In this document: one piece after another, positions 1 to 8,065 of the stretch | Layout of the letters: each line of letters starts with the position of its first letter | Position numbering within the stretch: position 1 is the stretch's first letter | Assembly: GCA_016716765.1 (NCBI GenBank) | Contig: JADJVA010000004.1 | Span: 372,001-436,000, forward strand | Direction: 5' to 3' | Source: Bdellovibrionales bacterium | GTDB lineage: Bacteria > Bdellovibrionota > Bdellovibrionia > Bdellovibrionales > UBA1609 | Length of the DNA stretch: 64,000 bases | The notes under the pieces: generated by a model | What the model saw: only the letters and a program-made list of their open reading frames with translations | Databases searched by the model: none | Told to the model about the DNA's origin: nothing | Position numbers and translations under genes: made by a program

Positions 1-1378
1 GCGGAGGAAGTGGCGGAGGAATATTCTCGGCTACTTGAGGCACCTCTGGGGGTGGCATTGCTGGATTCATATTGGGAGACGGCGCATTGTTGGCCATTCC
101 ATTTGTATCGGGTCCTGGAGGCGGAGGAATGGCCTCGGTTTGCCCTAAGCCCGAATTGAAATCATCTGCGACGCTTCCGTCTGCAACATCCAAACTGGGT
201 GGCTGACTTTCCTTTGCCAGTTTGGTGTTGAGTGAGCCAAGGTCATCTCTCCAGTATCGCAAGGTGAGACCTTGATCTACGACATCCTTGGAGTCGACAT
301 TCTCATTTGTGGACCAAACTTCTTTCCAGGCGTCGGGGAAACCAAGCAATTTTTTCGAAAAGTTTCTGATGTTATCGCCCACTCGAGTGACATACTCCTC
401 TGCGACGGCTCCGACATCGTCATAAGACACTTTCATGGTCGTCGAGTCATCAGGTCTCAGGGGCGAATTGTAATAGACCTTATCTCCCGTTTTGAGACCC
501 CTCGCCAAATGAGGGTTGTCTTCCAGGAAAATCTTCGCCCTATTTTTTCCGAATAATTTCTGGCTGACTCCTGCAAGATTAGAATCGTTTCTAACAATAT
601 AGACACTATTCATCAAGCGACCATTCTGACGAAATGGTTCAGATCTAATTTTCTTGACAGGAACCCAACCTCTTCCCGAGGGTCCAGCGGATTCAGCAGG
701 ACTGCTTCCTTCGGCAGTTTCCTCGCTTGGAATATCGGCAGCAGCATTCAAATCCTTTGGGTTGTCGACACTGGGCTCAGGAGTTGTTGGAATGTCCTCG
801 TCTCCATCCTTCTCGGCTGGTTCATTGAGCTCAGCGGTCGAAGGGGAATCCAAAGATTCGAGGGTTGGCTCATCGTTTTGGGCGAGCTCTTGATCTTCTT
901 CCGCAGCACCCCCTTTTTGTCCTTCGGTGTCTCCTGCATCCTCAAAATCCTCAAAATCCTCGTCTCCGGCTCCGGCCACTTCTTCAGTTTCATCCGTCTT
1001 GTCGGCATCGCCTTCCCCTTCAGCAAGGTCCTCATCGGCAAATTCCTCGTCACCAAACTCCTCGTCCCCCTTGCCTTCTTCTGAAGCCGCTTGCCTTTTT
1101 CCTTGGTCGCCATTTTCGTCCTGCTCTTCATAGTCAGAGGCAAATTCTTCGTTACCATCTTCGCTGACTTCGCTGTCTTCGCCGCTCTCATCACTGAGCG
1201 CTTGGCCATCTGAAGATCCCCCTTCGTCGCTAGAGATATCCTCTGTTGCTTCATCGATTTCTGAAACAATGTTAGAATCATCACTGCCGCCATCATCGCT
1301 CGAACCACAAGATCCAAGACATAAAACAGGTAAAAGCGCCAAGATAATTCTCATGCTCAACTTTGCAAATAGTGCCAT
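1..1378 (-). CDS. Acid-rich lipoprotein with two LysM-like domains (3' end outside window)
   Basis: No stop codon is reached before the window edge, so the C-terminus is missing. Translation from ATG at 1378 (preceded by a GAGAGGAA ribosome site) begins MALFAKLSMRIILALLPV and has a lipobox LGSC with Cys24, so it is probably a lipoprotein. Residues about 25-215 are a low-complexity Asp/Glu/Ser/Gly linker. Two LysM-like segments follow: one near residues 257-305 (YIVRNDSNLAGVSQKLFG, then LKTGDKVYYNSP) and one near 327-378 (YVTRVGDNIRNFSKKLLG, then a Trp-Lys-Glu-Val-Trp stretch). The visible end is Pro-rich. LysM modules normally bind peptidoglycan, so a tether between outer membrane and wall is a reasonable inference. 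The exact partner and the length of the lost C-terminus are unknown. Confidence 0.8.
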   Translation of the reverse strand, partial: MALFAKLSMRIILALLPVLCLGSCGSSDDGGSDDSNIVSEIDEATEDISSDEGGSSDGQALSDESGEDSEVSEDGNEEFASDYEEQDENGDQGKRQAASEEGKGDEEFGDEEFADEDLAEGEGDADKTDETEEVAGAGDEDFEDFEDAGDTEGQKGGAAEEDQELAQNDEPTLESLDSPSTAELNEPAEKDGDEDIPTTPEPSVDNPKDLNAAADIPSEETAEGSSPAESAGPSGRGWVPVKKIRSEPFRQNGRLMNSVYIVRNDSNLAGVSQKLFGKNRAKIFLEDNPHLARGLKTGDKVYYNSPLRPDDSTTMKVSYDDVGAVAEEYVTRVGDNIRNFSKKLLGFPDAWKEVWSTNENVDSKDVVDQGLTLRYWRDDLGSLNTKLAKESQPPSLDVADGSVADDFNSGLGQTEAIPPPPGPDTNGMANNAPSPNMNPAMPPPEVPQVAENIPPPLPP

Positions 1379-1673
1379 GCGATTCCTCTCCATGAGTATT
1401 ATCGTATATTTTTAGTTATTTCTTAATCAAAATGAGACTAGCCAAACGTCAAGAATTGTCGAAAGTTTCCAGAATTTAATCTCTCGTATGGACGAAAGGC
1501 AAACAGTCGTATTGAGTTTCTCGACCCAAAATGAACCAGGATTAGCAGGTCACTCGAAATTTCAGGAGAATGGCTCGAAAACCGCAGAAGCATTCCGATA
1601 AGTATACACTGCTATGGAGTAATTCTGAGTTGCCTGTGTTTGGGCCGGAAAGACAGTGAGGAGAAATCTTAAG

Positions 1674-3044
1674 ATGTCTGATCTATCTATTTGCTGTTCT
1701 CGAAATGCGATCAGGTCTCTGTTTAAATTGGTTTTGTGCCTGATCATTCTTGCTCTCCCCATTTTGGCCTTTAGCGGCTGTGCAAAAGAGGGTGCGACTG
1801 ACGCGGCCAGTGGCGACGGAGGCGATGATGGAGATGATGGAAATGGAGGTGGAGGGAACAATCCCCCGATCGGATCCATTGATAATAATGATTTCTGGGT
1901 TCGTCTGTATGATTCCGGAAAGTTTCCGTTTCATGCACACAAGTCAACTGGATTTTCCGATGAGTGCAAGATTCCGTTTGCGACATCCTTGTCCGCGATA
2001 AATTGCAATGTCGAGGTAAATGAGTTGGATCTGTATTTCAACAAAATTCAGTTTCATTATAACGTCCCCACAGGAATGTGCGATTACCTTCGAATAACTC
2101 CATATTATTTCTACAACCAAGAAGTTGGATATGGACCCAGTGACGTCGTGATAAATGTGACTTATGATAGCACAAATGCGGTCGTGACCAGCGACTGTGT
2201 CGTTGATGGAACGGCTGGGCCATGCACTTTAGATAACGCCGTGCCAAACTATAGAGAACTCAACTTTGACCTCACCACAGCCGGGGCCACCTGCGTATAC
2301 GACCGCTCCGCTTCCGGTGGAAACAATTGTTGCTTTGGAAATTACATTATGACCCAAAATATCACACGTATACCGTCCACAGGTCCTCCAAACATTACGT
2401 CATCTATCCGAACTGATAGCAAGTGGGGTGGGAACCGAATTGGTTGCTATGGGGGCCACGTGCGCACCTCAGGTTGGACGCTAATCAGTTACCTGGGATT
2501 TCCATTGAGCAGTCTGCAATATGTAGGCGGCGCTCAAGGTTTAAATAACACAACGAATTTGCCACCTCTCATTGATGAACCGAAAGGCTCAGACACGATG
2601 ACAGTGGCAAATTACTATACAACTTCTGGTTTGCACGATCACGTGGATATAGGTACTGGACTCATTTCATCCTCACTCCCCTACTTTATTGATCCGATCG
2701 ACGATCGAAGCGGGACCTTGCTTTCAGCGACGAGCGATGCGTGGACCTTTGATTGTCTAGACAAGGCCTACGAGGTGAAGAATCGGATCAAGCTATATAT
2801 CCGCGAATGGGATGTGTACTCGGACTATCTGACGTATATATCCTCAGCGGGAGTGACTGTAAATCCAGACAGATCGGGAGTTGAGGGCGGCGGAAACTGT
2901 TCAGGAATTGGAGACTTGTGCAACGATTTTTGGGATCTAGATGATGTACCGAACTACTTCAATGGAAACAGTGGTAGTTACGACCAATCAGCATTAAATA
3001 AAATCACAAAGAGGAGATATTTTTTTCCCGATTTGGCATTCTAA
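1674..3044 (+). CDS. Exported lipoprotein of unknown function
   Basis: A 456-residue protein. I chose ATG 1674 over the upstream in-frame GTG at 1656 because a GAGGAG site lies about 10 bases before it. The N-terminus has a basic start, a hydrophobic core (LFKLVLCLIILALPILA) and a lipobox-like FSGC, then a Gly/Asp linker typical of secreted Bdellovibrio-type lipoproteins. The mature part is rich in Tyr, Asn and Cys (including a CC pair near residue 223), suggesting an extracellular, disulfide-containing fold. I recognise no domain. It stands alone, with about 295 bp before it and 90 bp after it. Function unknown. Confidence 0.8.
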   Translation: MSDLSICCSRNAIRSLFKLVLCLIILALPILAFSGCAKEGATDAASGDGGDDGDDGNGGGGNNPPIGSIDNNDFWVRLYDSGKFPFHAHKSTGFSDECKIPFATSLSAINCNVEVNELDLYFNKIQFHYNVPTGMCDYLRITPYYFYNQEVGYGPSDVVINVTYDSTNAVVTSDCVVDGTAGPCTLDNAVPNYRELNFDLTTAGATCVYDRSASGGNNCCFGNYIMTQNITRIPSTGPPNITSSIRTDSKWGGNRIGCYGGHVRTSGWTLISYLGFPLSSLQYVGGAQGLNNTTNLPPLIDEPKGSDTMTVANYYTTSGLHDHVDIGTGLISSSLPYFIDPIDDRSGTLLSATSDAWTFDCLDKAYEVKNRIKLYIREWDVYSDYLTYISSAGVTVNPDRSGVEGGGNCSGIGDLCNDFWDLDDVPNYFNGNSGSYDQSALNKITKRRYFFPDLAF

Positions 3045-3136
3045 TCTTGCAAAATTAAATTGTCTCGAATCGGTCATTTGAGTTTTGGGTTTAGAGCAAA
3101 AGCAAAGAGCGTTAACAACTTCTGGTAGGTAAATCA

Positions 3137-3742
3137 ATGGGTGAAACATCGCGGGCAGAACTCTGGAGCTTATATGATCAGGTTGAAGAACACCAAGTGG
3201 ACGGATTGAATTTCGCCGAAGTTGGGGTTATTCTTAAGTCTGTTCCTATACGCAATCGACATCACTGGCTGGCCTGGAAAACTGGGGAAAAATCTTGGAA
3301 GCCTCTGAGTGGATTTCCTGAACTGAAAAGTGCCCTTAAAAGTGCCCTTGATAAGGGGTCTGGGTTGGGACCAGATGACGAGGTCACAAAAACGGCGACC
3401 TATATACGAAGTATAGGTCTCCCGCTTGCTGAGTCAGACAGCACAATTCAATCCTCTGATATTTCGAAATTTTCCACCTTGATTGCAAAAAAATTTGAAA
3501 TAGAAATAGAGGGTAAGAATGAGAGATTCTTGACCTTCACCAGAGCACTTTCCCTCGGAGAACTTCATCTAATTGATTCTCTGCCGGACTGGGTGTCCGA
3601 CACCTTTCAAGTATGGTTATGTAATGGCAAGGAAAAAATCTCTCTTTCTTGCGAGCAAAAGACTGAAAATAATCCGGAGAACATCGTTTACATTCGTGAA
3701 AATAGAAAAGTAGAACTTTTGAAAACTTGGATTTTTGGGTAA
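3137..3742 (+). CDS. Small protein with GYF-like N-terminus, first gene of PilZ/cNMP cassette
   Basis: A 201-residue soluble protein without signal peptide. The first about 65 residues (LWSLYDQVEEHQVDGLNF, then HHWLAWKTGEKSWKPLSGF) resemble the GYF_2/DUF4339-type module in which a Trp-rich strand ends in W-x-P-L; this is a weak family call. The rest has no domain I recognise. The next gene (PilZ protein) begins 8 bases after its stop, and the following genes all overlap, so it is the likely first cistron of a five-gene operon running to 6630. A TAGGT ribosome-site-like sequence precedes the ATG. By context it probably works with the PilZ and cNMP-binding proteins in intracellular signalling. 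Confidence 0.75.
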   Translation: MGETSRAELWSLYDQVEEHQVDGLNFAEVGVILKSVPIRNRHHWLAWKTGEKSWKPLSGFPELKSALKSALDKGSGLGPDDEVTKTATYIRSIGLPLAESDSTIQSSDISKFSTLIAKKFEIEIEGKNERFLTFTRALSLGELHLIDSLPDWVSDTFQVWLCNGKEKISLSCEQKTENNPENIVYIRENRKVELLKTWIFG

Positions 3743-3750
3743 TATCGTAG

Positions 3751-4533
3751 ATGGAGTACATTAGACTTCATAGTTGGCTCTCACGTCTTCTGGATATATT
3801 CAGTACCGATGAATATGAGAAATCTAAAATTTCAACACAATCTTTGGCCACTGAAAATTCGCTCGACCGACGAAGAACGGCTCGTGTCCAATATCCTGAA
3901 TTTGGCAATGTCGAAACTCTTCCAAAGATTCGCTTTGAAGGTAGACCAATCAAAGTTCAAGATATCAGTTTAGGTGGAATTTGCTTGATAGACAGTTTTG
4001 ACAGCTTACGATCCACTGTAGGAAATGAAATTGATTTGGAACTAGTTTGGACTGATGGAGTTGCAATGCAACGTTCATTGATTGTAGCAGCGGGTTATGA
4101 CAAGCGACACTTGCGCTTTCTTGACTTGGATTCAAAATCCTTTGTTCGCCTCAACCTGCTATTGAAACCAGGATTTTTAGGACTAAAGATGAGGAAGATC
4201 TTGGCCAAGGACGCCGCCCATCTAGATATCGGAACTCACGAGATGTGGGTCGGGATGACTGGAGAGGCCTTGACGATATTCCCAGGAACTGACTTGAATA
4301 TGCCACTGGCTGAGGTATCAATTTATGGAACTCGCATCTTCCTCTATAGACATGGAGCCCCTGTGTATTGTGTAAAAAGCAAAGACACTATCCCCGGACA
4401 GAGAATTAAAGAAAGTCTTTTGTACGATCTTTTGATCTTTGTATCCAATATTAGAAGTCAATCGCAGGGACTCAAAAATTTGCTTGTCAATCTCACTGAA
4501 GCGATTCAGGAATATCAGAGGCTCAAGGAATGA
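3751..4533 (+). CDS. PilZ-domain protein with C-terminal extension
   Basis: 260 residues. A PilZ domain occupies about residues 38-150: the c-di-GMP-binding signature is present as an Arg-rich LDRRRTARVQYP followed by VQDISLGGICL, matching RxxxR and DxSxxG. The domain is followed by about 110 residues without a family match, ending in an amphipathic helix rich in Leu, Asn and Gln. PilZ domains bind cyclic di-GMP and pass the signal to a partner, so this is likely a cytoplasmic c-di-GMP receptor. Its stop overlaps the start of the next gene by ATGA (4530-4533), implying translational coupling to the PqqD-like, M50-like and cNMP-binding genes downstream. Confidence 0.85.
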   Translation: MEYIRLHSWLSRLLDIFSTDEYEKSKISTQSLATENSLDRRRTARVQYPEFGNVETLPKIRFEGRPIKVQDISLGGICLIDSFDSLRSTVGNEIDLELVWTDGVAMQRSLIVAAGYDKRHLRFLDLDSKSFVRLNLLLKPGFLGLKMRKILAKDAAHLDIGTHEMWVGMTGEALTIFPGTDLNMPLAEVSIYGTRIFLYRHGAPVYCVKSKDTIPGQRIKESLLYDLLIFVSNIRSQSQGLKNLLVNLTEAIQEYQRLKE

Positions 4534-5006
4534 GTGAAGTTGAACGCCATGATTTTGACAATTTTCGTCCGAAATTGGTGATGGGTCGTGTAACTCCACA
4601 GGGCGCAAAATTAGTTTTTGAATCAGAAAAAAAACATCGACAAATCATACTTCCAATCGAGCTGGCTGATCTTCTTATTCTTTGCAACGGTCAGCGTTCA
4701 ATGAAGGAAATAGTCGAAAAAATATATAAGCGTCAAGGTGTTGTTCATTTCAAAACGATTTTTGGAGCTGTTTATCGACTCAAGGAAAAAGGCTTCTTTG
4801 AAAACGGATCAGAGCTGCTTTATTCCAAATCGAATTTCCGGTTTATTGATTCGGGCAAATCAATATTTTATCGACCATTAGCTGAGATTTATTTTGGTCA
4901 AAGAATCAGCAATGAAGAAACGCACCCATTGGCTTTTTATTTTATATCGATGGCGACGATAGTTCTCTCAATTTTTGGCATGCAAAATATAAATTCAGAA
5001 TTTTGA
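4530..5006 (+). CDS. PqqD-like winged-helix protein with C-terminal membrane segment
   Basis: 158 residues. Residues about 15-95 resemble the PqqD/winged-helix domain that precedes M50 peptidase domains in larger proteins: a strand pair, then LADLLILCNGQRSMKEIVEKI and a final helix ending YRLKEKGFFENG. A hydrophobic stretch (LAFYFISMATIVLSIFG, about residues 132-148) ends the protein and could be the first transmembrane helix of a longer polypeptide. The start overlaps the PilZ gene by ATGA. The stop overlaps the possible TTG start of the next frame by four bases (TTGA, 5003-5006). The three consecutive frames 4530-6630 together look like one multidomain protein (PqqD-M50-cNMP) carried as separate cistrons. 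Confidence 0.7.
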   Translation: MSEVERHDFDNFRPKLVMGRVTPQGAKLVFESEKKHRQIILPIELADLLILCNGQRSMKEIVEKIYKRQGVVHFKTIFGAVYRLKEKGFFENGSELLYSKSNFRFIDSGKSIFYRPLAEIYFGQRISNEETHPLAFYFISMATIVLSIFGMQNINSEF

Positions 5007-5659
5007 ATGTTAGATTTTTGAGGGTTGAAGGAAGCTATGCGCTAGGCGTCCTATATGTCTTCGGACTATCGAGTATTCTGCTCAGTGCGAAGGCACTTTT
5101 GAAAACTCTTCTTCTGCTTTTTTTAGCTGGAAAAGCCTATAACTTCCGTCTGGTTATGGGCTTACTTGGAGTTTATTTTAAAGTTGGGAATGAATCTCTA
5201 TTCCTGGTTTCCAATCGGTTGTATCTGACTATTTTTCACGGCAGCCTTATCTTGTGTTATTTTTCCTTTATTTATGGCCTCCATTTGCTTGCACCTAATT
5301 CTGAATTTTTTGATCAAGCCGTATTTGTTTCGGTAATTCTTGCGCTAATTGAACTCAATCCGTTTTACGGTGAAAGTGAGATCTCTCTTTATTTTAAAGC
5401 CCTACGGGATGACGACGGTCTTAATCAAGTTACTCACTATTACAGAGACAAAAATATTTTTAGTCTATTGCATGATGAGATCTATCTAAATCCTCAAAAT
5501 GGCACTCTTACTCCTTACGCGTATTTAGCGGCAACCTGGCTGTCCGTTTCTGCAATTGCTGTTTGGCGCATGTTTGCAGAAAACTACAGTTTGATTGCCT
5601 ATAGCTTCCAGACTGAGCCATTAGGAGAAAAGGCTGGAGCACTGGTTTTGTTGGGCTAA
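5003..5659 (+). CDS. M50-like (site-2 protease fold) membrane protein lacking catalytic residues
   Basis: 218 residues with several hydrophobic segments. Residues about 31-70 follow the pattern of the M50 intramembrane metalloprotease core (small residues, then a GKAYNFRLVMGL stretch), but no His or Glu occurs in residues 30-45 where HExxH belongs. Residues 115-131 (LIELNPFYGESEISLYF) resemble the second M50 motif LNPxxxxDG but lack the Asp-Gly. I infer a proteolytically inactive scaffold; the family assignment is from memory of motif layout. The only start near the beginning is TTG at 5003, overlapping the previous stop. The stop TAA (5657-5659) shares one base with the ATG of the cNMP-binding gene. 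Confidence 0.6.
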   Translation: MNVRFLRVEGSYALGVLYVFGLSSILLSAKALLKTLLLLFLAGKAYNFRLVMGLLGVYFKVGNESLFLVSNRLYLTIFHGSLILCYFSFIYGLHLLAPNSEFFDQAVFVSVILALIELNPFYGESEISLYFKALRDDDGLNQVTHYYRDKNIFSLLHDEIYLNPQNGTLTPYAYLAATWLSVSAIAVWRMFAENYSLIAYSFQTEPLGEKAGALVLLG

Positions 5660-6630
5660 TGTTGTTTTCAATTTTTAGCCTTTTAAAATATCTTATGTTG
5701 AGTCTTGGAACTTCCATAGATATTCTGCTCAGATCCACGTATCGTAAGTTGGTAGCTCACGTAAAGGTGAAGGACAGTGTTGTTTCCACCGCGGACAATC
5801 TGATCTATATTGTGCGAGATCTCCCTCTGCTCTCATGTTTTTCTGAATCGCTTTTGAGGAAAATATTGGATGGGAGTAAAATTCGACATTTTCCAGCTGG
5901 TAGTTGCGTCATTCTGCAAGGTGATATTGGTCACCATCTTTACGTTCTTTTGAAAGGTACTTTGTCTGTCCACAGAAGTGTCGAGGGCAAAGAGGAATTT
6001 GTTGGTGAAATTTTGCCTCCATCGATTTTCGGTGAAATTGCGGTTATTGAGCAAGTCAAGAGAACTTCGACTGTTGTTGCTGAAGAAGGAAGTGAAGTTT
6101 TGGAGATTCCTGGAGATATGATTCGTTCGGTGAGCAATGAATCTCAATACGTTCGAGAGATTGGTGATTTTAAAAATGCGATCATGGTCGCCCAATTTTT
6201 TTCAAGCGCACCTATGTTTCGCCACCTTCCCGAAGATATTGTTCAATTGTTCTTGAGCAAGGGTCTGATTGAAGTTTTTTCCGCGAATGAGATAATTTAT
6301 CACCAAGGGAGTAAAGGTGAGGGGTTTTATCTTTTAGTTCGAGGAACAGTAGGCGTCGTCATCAACGGCATTCTTATTAAAAAAATTCGTCAGGGAGGCT
6401 TTTTTGGTGAGATTTCGTCTGTTGCAGATATTTCCCGAACTGCCTCAGTTGTGGCTTTGGAGAACGTACTAGTTCTGAAGATAAACAATGAGGGATTTTG
6501 GGATATCATTACTCAAAATATTGAAATGGCAATGTTTATCGAAACTGTGAGTGAAACTCGCATTCAGGAAGATATCGAATTTTTGAGAAGCAAGCCTGCG
6601 GACACTCAGTCTCAGTTTCGAGCTTCTTAA
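5659..6630 (+). CDS. Protein with two cyclic-nucleotide-binding domains and an N-terminal membrane helix
   Basis: 323 residues. A hydrophobic N-terminus (residues about 1-22) is followed by two cNMP-binding (CAP-family effector) domains at about 56-160 and 185-285. Both contain a phosphate-binding cassette: FGEIAV with Arg135-Thr-Ser, and FFGEIS with Arg260-Thr-Ala. The Arg and Glu that contact cyclic nucleotide phosphate and ribose are therefore kept in both. No DNA-binding helix-turn-helix follows, so this is a signalling effector rather than a Crp-type regulator. It is the last gene of the coupled cassette (TAATG overlap with the M50-like gene). The N-terminal helix may continue the membrane part of the preceding gene product. 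Confidence 0.85.
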   Translation: MLFSIFSLLKYLMLSLGTSIDILLRSTYRKLVAHVKVKDSVVSTADNLIYIVRDLPLLSCFSESLLRKILDGSKIRHFPAGSCVILQGDIGHHLYVLLKGTLSVHRSVEGKEEFVGEILPPSIFGEIAVIEQVKRTSTVVAEEGSEVLEIPGDMIRSVSNESQYVREIGDFKNAIMVAQFFSSAPMFRHLPEDIVQLFLSKGLIEVFSANEIIYHQGSKGEGFYLLVRGTVGVVINGILIKKIRQGGFFGEISSVADISRTASVVALENVLVLKINNEGFWDIITQNIEMAMFIETVSETRIQEDIEFLRSKPADTQSQFRAS

Positions 6631-6870
6631 ATTATAAGCATAATCAAGCGGGCCAGTTCAGATTCTTTAAGCCAATTTGAGGACACGCCCTAGTGAGACT
6701 CAGGAGGACTTTTGTAAATAGGTAAGAAATCGATAGAACATTTACCCTCATCTAAAAGATCTTGTGCTGATGTGTACTTTCTACTTTTTCATTTATAAAA
6801 CGCGAGCTATAGCCTCTGAAATAGTCAAGTTAAGTCAAATCAATGTATTTGAAAAAGTTGGATCATCTCG

Positions 6871-7908
6871 ATGAGTAAGCGAGAAAGTGAAAGCATGTTT
6901 GATGTCAAATTTGAAACGTGGTGCCCGGCTCTGCTTCTTTGGGTGATGATCTTTGTGTCAACACCGGCGTATCCTATGGCGGAATCTACCTGCCGAAGTT
7001 TTACATTTCATCAGTTTTATAGTCCTAGCAATTTTCCTCACTCGGAAGCATGGGGGATTCAAGCCGGAATCGAGAGCATTTATCCTGGTTTTGCTGTTGA
7101 AATGGTAAATACAGCGCAAGCTTCCTTTCGATCAAATAAGCCACCTTTTGCTATTTTTTCTGAATTAGCTATTCTAAGAAGGTCCCTCGCCCGAGCAATG
7201 ATGCCTGCTGGAGATAGCAGATCCATTATGACTTTTGGATATTTTCGATGGCTAGATCCATTCAGAGATGGGGAATTGGTAGTTCGTTCCATGGCAGGTT
7301 ATTCGGAAATAGCTCGCATTGATGATGGTGATGATTCCTATTTTCAAAATGGCGATCTTTCCAAAAGGTTGCGGGGTCGCTTTATAGAAATAATGAATGA
7401 ACGAGGGTCTTCGCCATCGGATGATAAAAATCGCCAGCCTCTTCAGGATGAAGATGCCAATTATAGAACGTGGATTTTCAAGAGACGCAATTACATCGAA
7501 ACTGAGATGGGTGTACAGACGGGGTCTGAGTGGTATGTTCTTAATATAGATACAGATCTAGCATGGGGGACATCGAATCCACCTATTCAGTTGTTGACGG
7601 TATTCCATCCTAGAAAAGATGAATCACATGTTATTTTGGATGATGCTATGAAGATATCAGCTCGTGCTATAGAAACAAAGAGTGATCTTGATTTTATGCG
7701 TGTGTTGTATTGGATAATGAACGCGACACCGGCACATCGAGGAAGTGCTCTCATTTCGAAAGTGTATTCCATGGCGCTTTACGCACACATCTTTGGGAAG
7801 CCAATGCCAGACATACCTGACGGCTTTGATGTATTTGCTATGCTAGAACCCGACTTTCGAACTTTCAATGAACGATATCGGCCAATATTCTTTCCAGTTC
7901 CGAAGTGA
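6871..7908 (+). CDS. Exported protein of unknown function
   Basis: 345 residues as drawn; an internal ATG at 6895 is an alternative start. The N-terminus carries a hydrophobic signal segment (CPALLLWVMIFVSTPAYPMA), suggesting export with cleavage near residue 36-39. The mature part is a mixed alpha/beta sequence with many aromatic residues (YFRWLDPFRDGEL, YRTWIFKRRNYIE). I recognise no catalytic motif or domain. It is preceded by about 240 bp of noncoding DNA and followed by the S8 protease gene after about 157 bp, so it is probably monocistronic. Function unknown. Confidence 0.7.
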   Translation: MSKRESESMFDVKFETWCPALLLWVMIFVSTPAYPMAESTCRSFTFHQFYSPSNFPHSEAWGIQAGIESIYPGFAVEMVNTAQASFRSNKPPFAIFSELAILRRSLARAMMPAGDSRSIMTFGYFRWLDPFRDGELVVRSMAGYSEIARIDDGDDSYFQNGDLSKRLRGRFIEIMNERGSSPSDDKNRQPLQDEDANYRTWIFKRRNYIETEMGVQTGSEWYVLNIDTDLAWGTSNPPIQLLTVFHPRKDESHVILDDAMKISARAIETKSDLDFMRVLYWIMNATPAHRGSALISKVYSMALYAHIFGKPMPDIPDGFDVFAMLEPDFRTFNERYRPIFFPVPK

Positions 7909-8065
7909 CTCATTTTGAGACAGGAGGCAAAATTCGTCACTCCTGGTTCACTTCATTTTGATTCGAGGAATATCTCATAGATAATCGCCTGTCTCCCTCT
8001 GTAGAATAGAAGGATAGTACCGATTGAGGGAAAGAACTTCAGGAAACAAGAGGAGAGCCCGAGAC

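Noticed and set aside
748..1317. Minus-strand frame of 189 codons
   Set aside because: It is in another frame of the acidic LysM lipoprotein gene (start 1378), whose signal peptide and lipobox identify the true frame.
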